A stretch of DNA of 64,000 bases. Origin: Sporosarcina sp. FSL K6-1508. Its GTDB lineage: Bacteria; Bacillota; Bacilli; Bacillales_A; Planococcaceae. Where the stretch lies: assembly GCF_038007465.1 (NCBI RefSeq), contig NZ_JBBOXF010000001.1, positions 2,739,001 through 2,803,000 on the forward strand, given 5' to 3'. The notes beneath the pieces are model-generated. The model saw only the letters and a list, made by a program, of their open reading frames with translations, searched no databases and was not told the DNA's origin. Position 1 is the stretch's first letter, and every line of letters begins with the position of its first letter. Shown piece after piece: positions 1 to 9,317 of this stretch. The translations under genes were made by a program, and so were the position numbers.

Positions 1-88
1 ATAGGCAATATTTGTTGCAAGACACGGCTTACTTAGACTGCGGCTGGTCTTTCGTCATTCGTATCAATGCATGAAAGCCGTGTTGTTA

Positions 89-97
89 TGTTATAAT
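89..97 (+). promoter_or_regulatory. Extended -10 promoter before yqeG
   Basis: The bases TGTTATAAT form a perfect extended -10 element (TGnTATAAT) 36 bases before the chosen yqeG start. No convincing -35 box lies at the usual distance, which is tolerable for extended -10 promoters. It probably drives the yqeG-yqeH-aroE operon. Confidence 0.55.
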
Positions 98-132
98 CGT
101 TTCAGATTAAGTACTAAATCGGAGTGGATATC

Positions 133-648
133 GTGTACAAGTATTTTTTGCCGGATGAATACGTGAAAGACATTTTTCACATTCAACCTGAAGCACTAAA
201 GAGTAAAGGAATCAAAGGGGTTATCACGGATTTGGATAATACGCTCGTTGCGTGGGACCGGCCGGATGCAACACCTGAAATCATCGACTGGATGAAATCC
301 ATGCAAGATGCAGGCATACAAGTGACCATCGTTTCAAACAACAATGAAATGCGTGTCAAAGCCTTTTGTGATCCTCTTGGCATTCCGTTTATAAATGATG
401 CGCGCAAGCCGATGCGGAAATCCTTTCAAAAGGCTCTTTCTTCAATGAACGTCAAGAGAGAAGAAGTGGTTGTCATCGGTGACCAGTTACTGACCGATAT
501 ACTCGGCGGGAACAGAAAAGGGCTGCATACGATTCTCGTAGTGCCAGTTGCGACGTCAGACGCTGCTATCACGAAATTCAACAGAAAGATTGAACGAAGA
601 ATCATGGCGGGATTGAAACGCCGTGGCTTGATTCAGTGGGAGGAATAA
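133..648 (+). CDS. yqeG: YqeG-family HAD-IIIA phosphatase
   Basis: A 171-residue HAD-superfamily phosphatase of the YqeG family. Motif I is DLDNT (residues 33-37), motif II is around S68 in SNNN, and motif IV is GDQLLTD (116-122), so the full catalytic set is present. Its substrate is not established. I chose the GTG at 133, giving MYKYFLPDEYV, because GGAG at 121-124 is well spaced and the protein then begins like Bacillus YqeG; the GTG at 124 overlaps that ribosome site. The gene is first in the conserved chromosomal operon and its stop lies just before the yqeH start. Confidence 0.93.
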   Translation: MYKYFLPDEYVKDIFHIQPEALKSKGIKGVITDLDNTLVAWDRPDATPEIIDWMKSMQDAGIQVTIVSNNNEMRVKAFCDPLGIPFINDARKPMRKSFQKALSSMNVKREEVVVIGDQLLTDILGGNRKGLHTILVVPVATSDAAITKFNRKIERRIMAGLKRRGLIQWEE

Positions 649-650
649 GC

Positions 651-1751
651 TTGGAAGAAATTAAATGTATCGGTTGTGGGATAACAATCCAGACTGAAGA
701 TCCGAAATTGGAAGGCTATACGCCGCCAGCTTCTTTAGAAAAAGAGGACGTTATTTGCAAGCGGTGTTTCCGGTTGCGAAATTATAACGAATTACAACCC
801 GTATCCTTATCGGGCGATGATTTTCTTGCAATCTTAAATGGCATTGGCCAAAAAGAAGGATTGGTTGTTAAAATCGTAGATATTTTCGACTTCAACGGTA
901 GCTGGATTAATGGATTGCACCGCTTTGTTGGAAATAAAGATATTTTATTGATTGGTAATAAAGCGGATATTTTACCGAAATCAGTAAACCCGAACCGTCT
1001 TATCAATTGGATGAAGGCTGAAGCGTCTAAACTCGGTTTAAAACCTGTTGACGTTCTGCTTGTTTCAGCACATAAAGGACAAGGAATGGAAGAAGCACTC
1101 ACAGCAATTGATAAATACCGCCGCGGCAAAGACGTTTATGTTGTCGGTTGCACGAACGTAGGAAAATCAACGTTTATCAATCGCATCATTAAAGGGGCGA
1201 CTGGCATTGGAGAAGTAATTACGACTTCTCATTTCCCAGGAACAACTTTAGATCTCGTAGAAATTCCATTTGAAGATGGGAAAGCCATCTACGACACACC
1301 AGGTATTATTAATCACCATCAAATTGCACATCATTTGGATGCGAATGATTTGAAAGCAATCACACCTAAAAAAGAATTGAAGCCGAAGGTATTCCAACTG
1401 AACGCCGAACAGACACTGTACATCGGTGGTCTTGCACGGTTTGACTTTATTTCTGGTGCCCGCTCGTCGTTTACAATTCATGTTTCAAATGAATTATCGA
1501 TTCACCGTACGAAGCTCTCTAACGCGGATAATTTATATAAAGAGCATCTTGGTGGAATGCTGGCCCCGCCATCCGGAGAATCCCTAGAAACACTACCGCC
1601 ATTTGTCCGTCATGAATTTTCAATTAAAAAAGCAAAAACGGATATTGTTATCTCTGGGTTAGGTTGGATTACAATTCAGCATCCTGACGTAGTTGTCGCA
1701 GTTCATGCACCACGTGGGGTAGACGTCGTACTGCGCCCTTCATTAATTTAA
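651..1751 (+). CDS. yqeH: Circularly permuted ribosome-assembly GTPase YqeH
   Basis: A 366-residue GTPase needed for 30S ribosomal subunit maturation. The N-terminal zinc finger has paired cysteines (C6/C9 and C36/C39). GTPase motifs occur in permuted order: NKAD (G4) precedes the P-loop GCTNVGKST (G1) and DTPG (G3), the hallmark of the YqeH/YlqF group. The start is the TTG at 651, with GGGAGG ending seven bases upstream; the GTG at 636 would lie before this site. It follows yqeG with almost no gap and is followed by aroE, as in Bacillus. Confidence 0.96.
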   Translation: MEEIKCIGCGITIQTEDPKLEGYTPPASLEKEDVICKRCFRLRNYNELQPVSLSGDDFLAILNGIGQKEGLVVKIVDIFDFNGSWINGLHRFVGNKDILLIGNKADILPKSVNPNRLINWMKAEASKLGLKPVDVLLVSAHKGQGMEEALTAIDKYRRGKDVYVVGCTNVGKSTFINRIIKGATGIGEVITTSHFPGTTLDLVEIPFEDGKAIYDTPGIINHHQIAHHLDANDLKAITPKKELKPKVFQLNAEQTLYIGGLARFDFISGARSSFTIHVSNELSIHRTKLSNADNLYKEHLGGMLAPPSGESLETLPPFVRHEFSIKKAKTDIVISGLGWITIQHPDVVVAVHAPRGVDVVLRPSLI

Positions 1752-1764
1752 GGAGGGATTAGTT

Positions 1765-2592
1765 TTGAAAAAATGGTATGCGGTTATCGGAGATCCAATC
1801 AAACAGTCGATGTCTCCGTCTATGCACGAATCTTGGTTTAAAGAAAATAGCATAGATGCAGCGTATATCCCAATCCATGTTCCAGCTGACAGACTGCGGG
1901 AAGCAGTAGAGGGCTTGAAAAATTTGGGGTGTTCAGGCTGGAATGTAACAGTTCCACATAAAAGTGCTATTATTCCGTTTTTGCATCAGTTGGATCCATC
2001 AGCTGAGCAGATGAACGCAGTGAATACAGTCCGTGTGCTTGAGGATGGCACACTCATAGGCTACAATACGGATGGTAACGGATTCGTTCGTTCATTGGAA
2101 GAAGCTTATGGTGAGCGAAGCAAGGATAAGAAGGTTCTCGTTATCGGAGCTGGCGGCGCTGCACGAGGTATCGCTTTTGCGCTACACTCCGCAGGGTACG
2201 GGCCAATCTTTTTCGCAAATCGTACGCTTGAAAAAGCTGAACAATTAGCAGCAAATCTTTCGGATTCGACTGTCCTGTCGGTAGCGGAGGCGGAACTATC
2301 CCTTTCCGAATTCGGTTTGATTGTCCAGACAACATCCGTGGGCATGAACTTTTCACAAAAAGGACTACCTTTAAACCTGGATAACGTCTTGGAAGGAACT
2401 ATTGTTGCTGATATTATCTACAACCCCCTTGAAACGGAATTTCTTGCAGAAGCCCGCAAAAGGGGAGCGCACACTCTGAACGGGGTCGGTATGTTTGTCC
2501 ATCAAGGAGCGCTTGCGTTTGAGACATGGACAGAAGTTCATCCCGATACAGAATTTATGAATGAAAAAATAACGACAACTCTTGGAGGATAA
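1765..2592 (+). CDS. aroE: Shikimate dehydrogenase
   Basis: A 275-residue NADP-dependent enzyme reducing 3-dehydroshikimate to shikimate in aromatic amino acid synthesis. Visible are the substrate-binding SMSPS motif near residues 15-19, the catalytic lysine in NVTVPHK (K66), the catalytic aspartate in NTDGNGF (D103), and the dinucleotide-binding GAGGAARG near 128-135. Length is normal. The start is a TTG preceded by AGGAGG. It lies 13 bases after yqeH and is followed closely by yhbY. Confidence 0.96.
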   Translation: MKKWYAVIGDPIKQSMSPSMHESWFKENSIDAAYIPIHVPADRLREAVEGLKNLGCSGWNVTVPHKSAIIPFLHQLDPSAEQMNAVNTVRVLEDGTLIGYNTDGNGFVRSLEEAYGERSKDKKVLVIGAGGAARGIAFALHSAGYGPIFFANRTLEKAEQLAANLSDSTVLSVAEAELSLSEFGLIVQTTSVGMNFSQKGLPLNLDNVLEGTIVADIIYNPLETEFLAEARKRGAHTLNGVGMFVHQGALAFETWTEVHPDTEFMNEKITTTLGG

Positions 2593-2598
2593 ATAACT

Positions 2599-2889
2599 AT
2601 GTTAACTAATAAGCAAAAAAGCTTTCTTCGCGGCGAATCGAATCGTCTACAACCACTTGTCCATATTGGTAAAAGTGGATTAACAGAATCGGTCATCACG
2701 CAGATTGAAGAAGCACTTGAAGCAAAAGAATTAATCAAAGTAACGATTCTACAAAACTGTGACCAAGACAAAAATGAAATTGCAGCGAAGCTTGAAGAAC
2801 AAGTGGGTATTGAAGTCGTTCAAGTTATCGGTAAGATCATCGTCTTGTATAAAGAATCTGTTGAGAAGAAACGGATCGAACTTCCATAA
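2599..2889 (+). CDS. yhbY: YhbY-family ribosome-associated RNA-binding protein
   Basis: A 96-residue protein made entirely of the CRS1/YhbY (CRM) RNA-binding domain, also named YqeI in Bacillus. The family signature is present in the central VHIGKSGLT segment. It associates with pre-50S ribosomal particles in related bacteria. It starts 7 bases after aroE, behind the GGAGG in the aroE stop region, and is followed by nadD in the conserved order. Confidence 0.92.
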   Translation: MLTNKQKSFLRGESNRLQPLVHIGKSGLTESVITQIEEALEAKELIKVTILQNCDQDKNEIAAKLEEQVGIEVVQVIGKIIVLYKESVEKKRIELP

Positions 2890-2904
2890 GGAGTGAGACA
2901 CCCG

Positions 2905-3474
2905 ATGAAAAAAGTCGGCATACTTGGCGGCACATTCAACCCGCCTCACATCGGCCACCTGATTGTTGCAAATGAAGTAAAGCATGCACTTGGTCTTGAT
3001 GAAATTCGGTTCATGCCGAATGCTGTTCCGCCTCATAAAAATGCACCATTTGATGCAACAGCTGAACAACGACTGTTTATGGCGGAGCTTGTCGTATCAG
3101 GCTTTACGGGATTGACCGTTTCTGGGTTCGAAGTGAAACAAGGCGGTGTTTCTTATACTTATGATACGATGAAACAGGTGACTGAGATTGAATCAGATGT
3201 TGATTTTTACTTTATCATTGGTGGCGATATGATTGATATGCTGCCAAGCTGGCATCGGATTGAAGAACTGGTCGCACTTGTCAATTTTGTGGGGGTTGGC
3301 CGTCCGGGAACTATAGGAACGACTGACTTTCCGATAATTATGGTGGATATTCCTCAAATTGAATTATCGTCAACGTTAATAAGGAGACGCTTTTCCGAGA
3401 ATGGAACTGTTCAATTACTTATCCCGCCTACTGTGGAAAATTTTATTCGCAAGGAGGGTTTATATGGATGTTGA
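2905..3474 (+). CDS. nadD: Nicotinate-nucleotide adenylyltransferase
   Basis: A 189-residue enzyme that transfers AMP from ATP to nicotinate mononucleotide in NAD synthesis. The nucleotidyltransferase motif GTFNPPHIGH lies at residues 9-18 and the second signature SSTLIRRR near residue 155. I chose ATG 2905 (MKKVGILGG) rather than the in-frame GTG at 2893, because GGAGTG at 2890-2895 is then a normal ribosome site and the protein begins like other NadD proteins. Its end overlaps yqeK by 11 bases, implying translational coupling. Confidence 0.95.
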   Translation: MKKVGILGGTFNPPHIGHLIVANEVKHALGLDEIRFMPNAVPPHKNAPFDATAEQRLFMAELVVSGFTGLTVSGFEVKQGGVSYTYDTMKQVTEIESDVDFYFIIGGDMIDMLPSWHRIEELVALVNFVGVGRPGTIGTTDFPIIMVDIPQIELSSTLIRRRFSENGTVQLLIPPTVENFIRKEGLYGC

Positions 3475-4018
3475 TCAGTTAAAAAAAGAACTTGCACAAC
3501 GTATGCCGAAAGAACGATATGAACACGTTTTACGGGTCACCGAAACAGCAAAGAATCTCGCTGCGACCTATCAGATCCCGATAGTAAAAGCCGAGCTGGC
3601 AGCGTTGTTCCACGATATTGCCAAATTTATTGGAAAGTCTGATCAACATCTCTTCCTTGAGAAAGCCAATGAAGATTCCCGGCTTTTTTCATTTCATCAT
3701 GAGTTGTGGCACGCTCCGGTTGGTGCAATTATCGCACATGATGAATTCGGGATCACCGACATGGATATCCTGAATGCAATTCGGTATCATACAACTGGGC
3801 GTGCAAATATGTCGCCGCTCGAAAAACTTATCTACGTTTCAGATATGATTGAACCTGGACGAAACTTTCCAGGAGTGGAAAGTTTAAGAAAAGATGCTGC
3901 GGAAAACCTGGATACTGTAATGGAGGCTTGCATTTATCAGTCAGTGCAGTTTCTTGTAAATAAAAGAGTACCGGTTTATCCGGACTCAATAGACTGTTAC
4001 AATGAACACTTAAAGTAG
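3464..4018 (+). CDS. yqeK: HD-domain Ap4A hydrolase YqeK
   Basis: A 184-residue HD-domain phosphohydrolase; the YqeK family cleaves diadenosine tetraphosphate symmetrically. Metal ligands include H21 (ERYEHVLRV), HD at residues 50-51 (LFHDIAK), and later histidines in HAPVGA and YHTTG. AAGGAGGG at 3451-3457 fixes the ATG at 3464; an in-frame ATG at 3401 lies well inside nadD and is not needed. The order nadD-yqeK-rsfS is conserved in Bacillales. Confidence 0.93.
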   Translation: MDVDQLKKELAQRMPKERYEHVLRVTETAKNLAATYQIPIVKAELAALFHDIAKFIGKSDQHLFLEKANEDSRLFSFHHELWHAPVGAIIAHDEFGITDMDILNAIRYHTTGRANMSPLEKLIYVSDMIEPGRNFPGVESLRKDAAENLDTVMEACIYQSVQFLVNKRVPVYPDSIDCYNEHLK

Positions 4019-4166
4019 AATATGATCTAATTACGCGACGTCATTTCGCAGTAAGGAGGGAAGAAGTTCAACCCCTCCCCATTACATGAATTCCATCCTG
4101 TAGGCACTATCGTAAGCCGGCCTACTTTAAATCAGAGACTAAACACAAGAAGGGAACAGTGAAATT

Positions 4167-4514
4167 ATGACTACTACATTATTAGAAACAGCTTATAAAG
4201 CAATCGACGATAAAAAAGGGGAAGATATCGTAGTACTGAATATGGAAGGGGTATCGCTCATCGCGGACCAATTCATTATCTGCCACGCCAATTCTGCACG
4301 CCAAGTTCAAGCAATCGCTAAAGAAGTAGCTGACAAAGCCGCAGAGGCTGGATTTACTACAAGAAGAATTGAAGGAATGGATATGGCAAAATGGGTACTT
4401 GTAGATCTTGGCGATGTTGTCGTCCATGTATTCCACAAAGACGAACGCGGCTACTATAACCTTGAAAAGCTTTGGGGAGATGCACCAATGCTAGATATGG
4501 CCGAAGAAAAATGA
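4167..4514 (+). CDS. rsfS: Ribosomal silencing factor RsfS
   Basis: A 115-residue DUF143/Iojap-family protein that binds ribosomal protein uL14 and blocks subunit joining in starvation. The family core is visible in VVLNMEGVSLIADQFIICH and in the C-terminal GYYNLEKLWGD. The 148-base gap after yqeK contains a GGAGGG/CCCTCC hairpin without a U-run, so possibly an internal regulatory structure. Its stop codon overlaps the yqeM start as ATGA. Confidence 0.95.
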   Translation: MTTTLLETAYKAIDDKKGEDIVVLNMEGVSLIADQFIICHANSARQVQAIAKEVADKAAEAGFTTRRIEGMDMAKWVLVDLGDVVVHVFHKDERGYYNLEKLWGDAPMLDMAEEK

Positions 4515-5251
4515 CTCGGGCTTATTCCGAATTCGCTTCTGTCTACGATGAACTAATGACTGACATTCCCTATGACGCCTATATTGATATCATTAATTTG
4601 GCGGCAGGGGGAATCGCTGGTAAACGTGTGCTGGATATCGGATGTGGAACAGGCCTATTATCCATGAAACTTGCAAAGCAAGGGGCTCAAGTCGCCGGGA
4701 TCGATCTTTCTTCAGACATGCTAGCAGTCGCAGAAGATCGAGCACAGGCGCTTTCTTTGCCTGTGCAATTTTATGAACAACCCATGCAACAATTGGAGGG
4801 TTTTACGGACTATGATCTAGCAGTCATCGCAATTGACTCATTAAACTATTTACCGAGTCGTGAAGATGTGCTTGCGACATTCCGTCAAATCCATTCTGCT
4901 CTTGCGGTAGGGGGAAAACTTATTTTTGATGTCCATTCGATCTTTAAAACGGATGTGATATTCATGGAAGGTCCTTTTACGTTCGATAATGGACGAATTG
5001 CGTACATATGGATAACGGAAGAAGGGGAAGAACATCACTCCGTCTATTCCGAACTTGCCTTTTTTGTAAAGGGTGAGAGCGAATTGTTCAGACGTTTTGA
5101 CGAGGTTCACACGCAACGAACGTTTCCAGTAAGCGACTATGCGGATATGCTGATGGACGCAGGTTTTTCGATAGAACGGATTTTTGCAGACTGGGAAGAT
5201 GAGGCGCCTCACGAAGAAAGTGAACGAATCTTTTTTCAAGTACGAAAATAA
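4511..5251 (+). CDS. yqeM: Class I SAM-dependent methyltransferase YqeM
   Basis: A 246-residue methyltransferase. The SAM-binding motif I is VLDIGCGTG, followed by a motif ending GIDLS. The ATG at 4511 overlaps the rsfS stop (ATGA), indicating translational coupling; the longer in-frame ATG at 4472 lies inside rsfS and has no better ribosome site. The substrate of YqeM is not known. Position between rsfS and comEA matches Bacillus. Confidence 0.92.
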   Translation: MTRAYSEFASVYDELMTDIPYDAYIDIINLAAGGIAGKRVLDIGCGTGLLSMKLAKQGAQVAGIDLSSDMLAVAEDRAQALSLPVQFYEQPMQQLEGFTDYDLAVIAIDSLNYLPSREDVLATFRQIHSALAVGGKLIFDVHSIFKTDVIFMEGPFTFDNGRIAYIWITEEGEEHHSVYSELAFFVKGESELFRRFDEVHTQRTFPVSDYADMLMDAGFSIERIFADWEDEAPHEESERIFFQVRK

Positions 5252-5255
5252 CCCT

Positions 5256-5300
5256 TTAACTTCATTCATTGGGAGCTCAACCACCCATGAATGAAGTTAA
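5256..5300 (+). other. Perfect 14-bp inverted repeat after yqeM
   Basis: TTAACTTCATTCAT (5256-5269) is the exact reverse complement of 5287-5300, with a 17-base loop that can extend by GGG/CCC. No U-run follows, so it is not a classical intrinsic terminator. A second 9-bp perfect repeat, GATTTTATC/GATAAAATC, lies at 5331-5358. Both sit between yqeM and comEA and could protect or stop the upstream transcript or act on competence gene expression. Confidence 0.6.
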
Positions 5301-5411
5301 GCCTTCGGCGGTTGCCATGGATTTTCAGATGATTTTATCAAGCAAGTACGATAAAATCTAAGCGCCAATTGGCCAAGGTATATTTGATTTTTGGCTGGCA
5401 TTCATTTATAG

Positions 5412-6098
5412 TTGAGAGAACTCCATGTGGATGCCGCCGAAGAAAGGGTGAACGTACTGTTTCGTTCGTTTGTATCTGCTAAATGGCGTAAGATTCTGAC
5501 CCCCATTGCAGCAATCGCTGTGCTCTCCGCTTTTCTGTTCTTCCCCAAAGGACAGACCGACAACAATACGTTTGTCATGAGCGAACAAAACCCATTCCCT
5601 GAATTGATTGAAGAAGATAGTGTTGAAGAAGTGGAAGATAGTATTCAACTTGCTCCGGCTCTCATCGTTGTCGATGTGAAAGGGGCTGTTAGGCATCCCG
5701 GTGTCTATTCAATGCAAGATGGAGACCGCCTGATAGATGCTATCAATGCAGCAGGCGGCTATTTACCGCAGGCTGATTCTCGGATGCTGAATCATGCTAT
5801 GAAGCTTACTGATGAATTTGTTATCTACGCACCGGTCGAAGGTGAAGAAATGCTAGATATTTTGTCCACCACGATAAGTGGGACGAGCGCGCCAAAAGAT
5901 GACGGAAAAGTTAATATTAATACTGCAGATGAAAAAGAACTGATGACTATCCCTGGGGTAGGTCCGTCAAAGGCTGCAGCAATTATCCAATACCGGATGG
6001 ATAAAGGCTCTTTCAAATCGCCTGAATCGTTAATGGAAGTATCCGGAATTGGTCAGAAAACATTCGAGAAACTAGAATCTCAGATTACAGTGAATTGA
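5412..6098 (+). CDS. comEA: Competence DNA receptor ComEA
   Basis: A membrane-anchored double-stranded DNA receptor for natural transformation. A transmembrane segment near residues 25-45 is followed by an acidic linker, a SLBB-type domain (VDVKGAVRHPGVY) and a C-terminal helix-hairpin-helix pair (INTADEKELMTIPGVGPS and SGIGQKTFEKL), the DNA-binding part. The start is uncertain: TTG 5412 has no clear ribosome site, and in-frame GTGs at 5427 and 5448 are alternatives. It is followed by comEB and comEC. Confidence 0.93.
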   Translation: MRELHVDAAEERVNVLFRSFVSAKWRKILTPIAAIAVLSAFLFFPKGQTDNNTFVMSEQNPFPELIEEDSVEEVEDSIQLAPALIVVDVKGAVRHPGVYSMQDGDRLIDAINAAGGYLPQADSRMLNHAMKLTDEFVIYAPVEGEEMLDILSTTISGTSAPKDDGKVNINTADEKELMTIPGVGPSKAAAIIQYRMDKGSFKSPESLMEVSGIGQKTFEKLESQITVN

Positions 6099-6132
6099 TA
6101 GGAGTACAATTTAGACTTAGAATGTACTTGTA

Positions 6133-6207
6133 ATATGTTGAATAAATGAAAACCTATATTAACTGAGCTCCGTAGCGAATTTAATGGAGTTCTTTATTTC
6201 AACATAT
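6133..6207 (+). other. Long imperfect hairpin before comEB
   Basis: ATATGTTGAATAAA (6133-6146) pairs with TTTATTTCAACATAT (6193-6207) with one bulged base, enclosing a smaller GAGCTCC/GGAGTTC pairing. It lies between comEA and comEB and leaves the comEB ribosome site (TTGGAGG) outside. Function unknown; it has no U-run. Confidence 0.45.
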
Positions 6208-6236
6208 ATACCGAAATAAATATTGGAGGCATTCAA

Positions 6237-6800
6237 ATGGAGCGAATAACTTGGGACCAGTTTTTCATGGCCCAGTGCCATCTATTAGCAGTACGAAGTA
6301 CATGTACGAGATTATCTGTCGGGGCGTCAATTGTCAGGGATAACCGAATTATTGCTGGCGGCTACAATGGTTCTATCTCGGGAGGGGATCATTGCATCGA
6401 TCATGGTTGTTACGTCGTCGGCAGTCACTGCGTAAGGACAATACATGCGGAGATGAATGCGTTGTTGCAATGTTCGAAGTATGGTATTCCCGTGGCAGGC
6501 TCAACGCTTTATGTCACGCATTTCCCATGTTTGCAGTGTTCCAAGGCGATTATTCAAGCAGGGATTCGGCATGTTATCTACGCAACAGACTATAAAAACG
6601 ATGAATATGCCTTAAAGTTGTTTGCGCAATCAGGAGTTTCCGTTCAGCATATCCCGTATGATGAAAAGAAAGTCGACTTTTCCAACGAAAGTAAATTGGA
6701 ACTTTTCAATGAATTACTTCAGAAAATGCAGGCACTCGGAGTCGGAAATGAAGACCTTGCCCCCTACAAACAAAGGGTGAATGACTTATTCGAGAAATGA
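6237..6800 (+). CDS. comEB: ComEB, dCMP deaminase family
   Basis: A 187-residue member of the zinc-dependent deoxycytidylate deaminase family, named ComEB in competence operons although not needed for DNA uptake in Bacillus. The zinc site is visible as HAE (TIHAEMNALLQC) and PCLQC. The ATG follows TTGGAGG at good spacing. Its stop overlaps the comEC start (ATGA at 6797-6800), so the two are translationally coupled. Confidence 0.93.
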   Translation: MERITWDQFFMAQCHLLAVRSTCTRLSVGASIVRDNRIIAGGYNGSISGGDHCIDHGCYVVGSHCVRTIHAEMNALLQCSKYGIPVAGSTLYVTHFPCLQCSKAIIQAGIRHVIYATDYKNDEYALKLFAQSGVSVQHIPYDEKKVDFSNESKLELFNELLQKMQALGVGNEDLAPYKQRVNDLFEK

Positions 6801-9088
6801 TATCCCGTGTACGATTCATGTATCTCGCAATTCCGGTCGCCGTATCAGCTTTTGCTGCATACGGTCCGGCTTATCTGTTACTCTGTAATCTACTTCTTCT
6901 CCCCATCTTCTTGAGCAGAAAAGAAGATTTCCTCACACCTATCCTCGCGGTTGCGGCCGCTACCTTCTCATTTTTTTATATTTCAGCAACGATTCCAGCC
7001 ACTATTGAAAACGGTGATGCCACACTCACTCTCACTTGGACTGATAATGTGAAAATTGATGGCGGCAAGATGAAAGGTTTTGCGAAGACCTCCTCAGGAA
7101 ATACCATTTACGCCATCTATACGATTGGCAGTGAACAAGAAAAGAATAGGTTACTTCGGACGAATATCCCTTCAGTGACATTTACGATGTCCGGCTCGTT
7201 TCGCAAACCTGACATCCCCTCTCATGACTATTCATTTAATATGAGTACATATATGAGAATGTACGGAGCAACAGCGATATTTGAATCGGAGACGATTATT
7301 CAGACTGTCAAGAATTCTGATATCCAGAGCCGTTTATCTGACCAAAGGTGGAAGGTGAAGAACCATATCGAAACTTCCTTCCCTGAGTCACTCATTGTGG
7401 AAGCGGAAGCTTTGCTCATTGGCGATCGAAGCGGAATGGATGAGGAGTTGGCAGCGAATTACCGAACTCTCGGTATTACGCATCTATTTGCGATTTCAGG
7501 ACTGCATGTGGGATTGCTAACCTTCATGCTACGGGAATTCCTGCTAAGAATAACACTGAGGAAAGAGACTGTAGATACCCTCCTCATGGCGCTGTTGCCT
7601 TTTTATGCAGTTTTGGCGGGCGGGGCACCTTCTGTCTGGCGAGCGGTGTCAGTGACTATTCTCGTGCTTCTGGCTTCATCGGGTAGAGTAAGAGTAAGGC
7701 TTGATGATGCACTTGCGATAAGTGCAATTTGTTTTATCCTTTATCAATCATTTGTAGTATTTCAGCCCGGATTTCAGCTATCTTACATGGCGGCCTGCTC
7801 ACTCGTCTATTCAACTGGTATTTTATCAAAATCAAAAGCGCCTATTGTGATTTCATTTCTAGTTACTTCGATCAGTCAGTTGTCGTTATATCCCGTCTTG
7901 CTGTTCCATTTTCATGAGTTATCCATTTCGTCATTTATAGTCAATTTGGCGTACGTCCCGCTATATTCTATAATCATCTTGCCTGCAAACATTTTCTTAC
8001 TTATCATGACATCTGTCTTGCCGAAAGTGGCAGAGGTCTTATTCATGGTGTATGAACCGTTCCGGGCGAGCATTAGTATAATAACAAGCTGGATTTCCGC
8101 ATTACCGTACCAATTATGGACACCAGGAAAACCCGATGCGTTCTGGGCATTCATAGCGGCAGCGAGCGTTATGCTGTTTTTCGTTCGCTGTGAGGAGGGG
8201 ACCAAGCTTATCCGATCGCTGCCAATCGTAATTGCGCCCGCCCTTGTCATTCATTTCATCCCGTATATGGACAGCTCCCTGAAAGTGACCTATCTAGATG
8301 TCGGACAAGGAGACAGTATCGTCATCGAATTGCCTTATCGAAAAGCGGTTTATGTGATTGATACGGGTGGAACCATTACATTCGGCGAGCCAAACTGGAA
8401 AACCCCAACGAAGCAATTTGAAGTCGGCAGGAAAATCGTTGTCCCTTATTTAAAGGGGAGCGGTATCACGAAAATCGATAAACTGATTATCTCCCATGCT
8501 GACGCTGATCATATGGAAGGAGCAGATGAACTATTAGACGAACTTAAGGTAGACGAAATCCATATTTCACCCGGCAGTGAGTTTGAACCAGCCATGAAGG
8601 ATGTGTTAACGATTACTGAGAGCAAAATTATTCCGGTCTTACCAATGAAAGAAGGTATTTCATGGAAGAAAGGAGAATCAAGCTTTAATTATGTAGCTCC
8701 AGCGGATGAGAAGTATGATGGAAATGCAAGTTCTCTTGTCCTATTCATGAAAACAGCGGGGCCTTCATTCTTATTTACCGGTGATATGGAGAAAGAGGGA
8801 GAAGTTCAGTTTCTTCGCAAGTATGGAAAATCCGATTTTGGTTCAATTATTTTGAAGGCGGGCCATCACGGCAGCAGGACTTCGAGTACTGACGAATTTG
8901 TACAGGCACTTCGCCCAGAGTTGACGATTTTTTCAGCCGGGAGGAACAGTCGGTACGGTCACCCGCATCCTGAAGTTGTTGAGACGTTTAGAAAATATGG
9001 TTTGAAAACAATGTCAACCGCCGAATTCGGATCGATTACAGTCACTGTCAAAAAAGATCTATATCATATTTCTGATATGGCACAATAA
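6797..9088 (+). CDS. comEC: Competence DNA channel ComEC/Rec2
   Basis: A 763-residue polytopic membrane protein forming the channel for single-stranded DNA entry. It begins with two or three membrane helices and an extracellular OB-like region, continues with a multi-helix Competence domain (LFAISGLHVGLLT), and ends with a metallo-beta-lactamase-like domain containing DVGQGDS, HADADHMEG and GHHGS. All three modules are intact and the length is typical. Confidence 0.96.
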   Translation: MISRVRFMYLAIPVAVSAFAAYGPAYLLLCNLLLLPIFLSRKEDFLTPILAVAAATFSFFYISATIPATIENGDATLTLTWTDNVKIDGGKMKGFAKTSSGNTIYAIYTIGSEQEKNRLLRTNIPSVTFTMSGSFRKPDIPSHDYSFNMSTYMRMYGATAIFESETIIQTVKNSDIQSRLSDQRWKVKNHIETSFPESLIVEAEALLIGDRSGMDEELAANYRTLGITHLFAISGLHVGLLTFMLREFLLRITLRKETVDTLLMALLPFYAVLAGGAPSVWRAVSVTILVLLASSGRVRVRLDDALAISAICFILYQSFVVFQPGFQLSYMAACSLVYSTGILSKSKAPIVISFLVTSISQLSLYPVLLFHFHELSISSFIVNLAYVPLYSIIILPANIFLLIMTSVLPKVAEVLFMVYEPFRASISIITSWISALPYQLWTPGKPDAFWAFIAAASVMLFFVRCEEGTKLIRSLPIVIAPALVIHFIPYMDSSLKVTYLDVGQGDSIVIELPYRKAVYVIDTGGTITFGEPNWKTPTKQFEVGRKIVVPYLKGSGITKIDKLIISHADADHMEGADELLDELKVDEIHISPGSEFEPAMKDVLTITESKIIPVLPMKEGISWKKGESSFNYVAPADEKYDGNASSLVLFMKTAGPSFLFTGDMEKEGEVQFLRKYGKSDFGSIILKAGHHGSRTSSTDEFVQALRPELTIFSAGRNSRYGHPHPEVVETFRKYGLKTMSTAEFGSITVTVKKDLYHISDMAQ

Positions 9089-9260
9089 CTAAGGGTGATT
9101 TGCCTGTTAAGAGTGAGGTTGTCTAATGCTGTCGCGTCCCGTGGCATCTATATTCTCTAAGCCGGCGACGGGTGTCTTTAAGCCACCCTAATGCTCGGAT
9201 GCTTTCAATGACTGCTTAACGATCATCCTACGTGCCTCTGTGGGTTGGAATAGAGACAAT

Positions 9261-9306
9261 AAAAAAACGGATATAACATTCCCAATGGGAACGCTATATC
9301 CGTTTT
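9261..9306. terminator. Bidirectional terminator between comEC and yqzM
   Basis: ACGGATATA (9267-9275) pairs with TATATCCGT (9295-9303), with an A-run before and a T-run after, so it can terminate the comE operon on the plus strand and yqzM on the minus strand. The 180 bases before it show no ORF. Confidence 0.85.
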
Positions 9307-9317
9307 CTGCAAACCTA

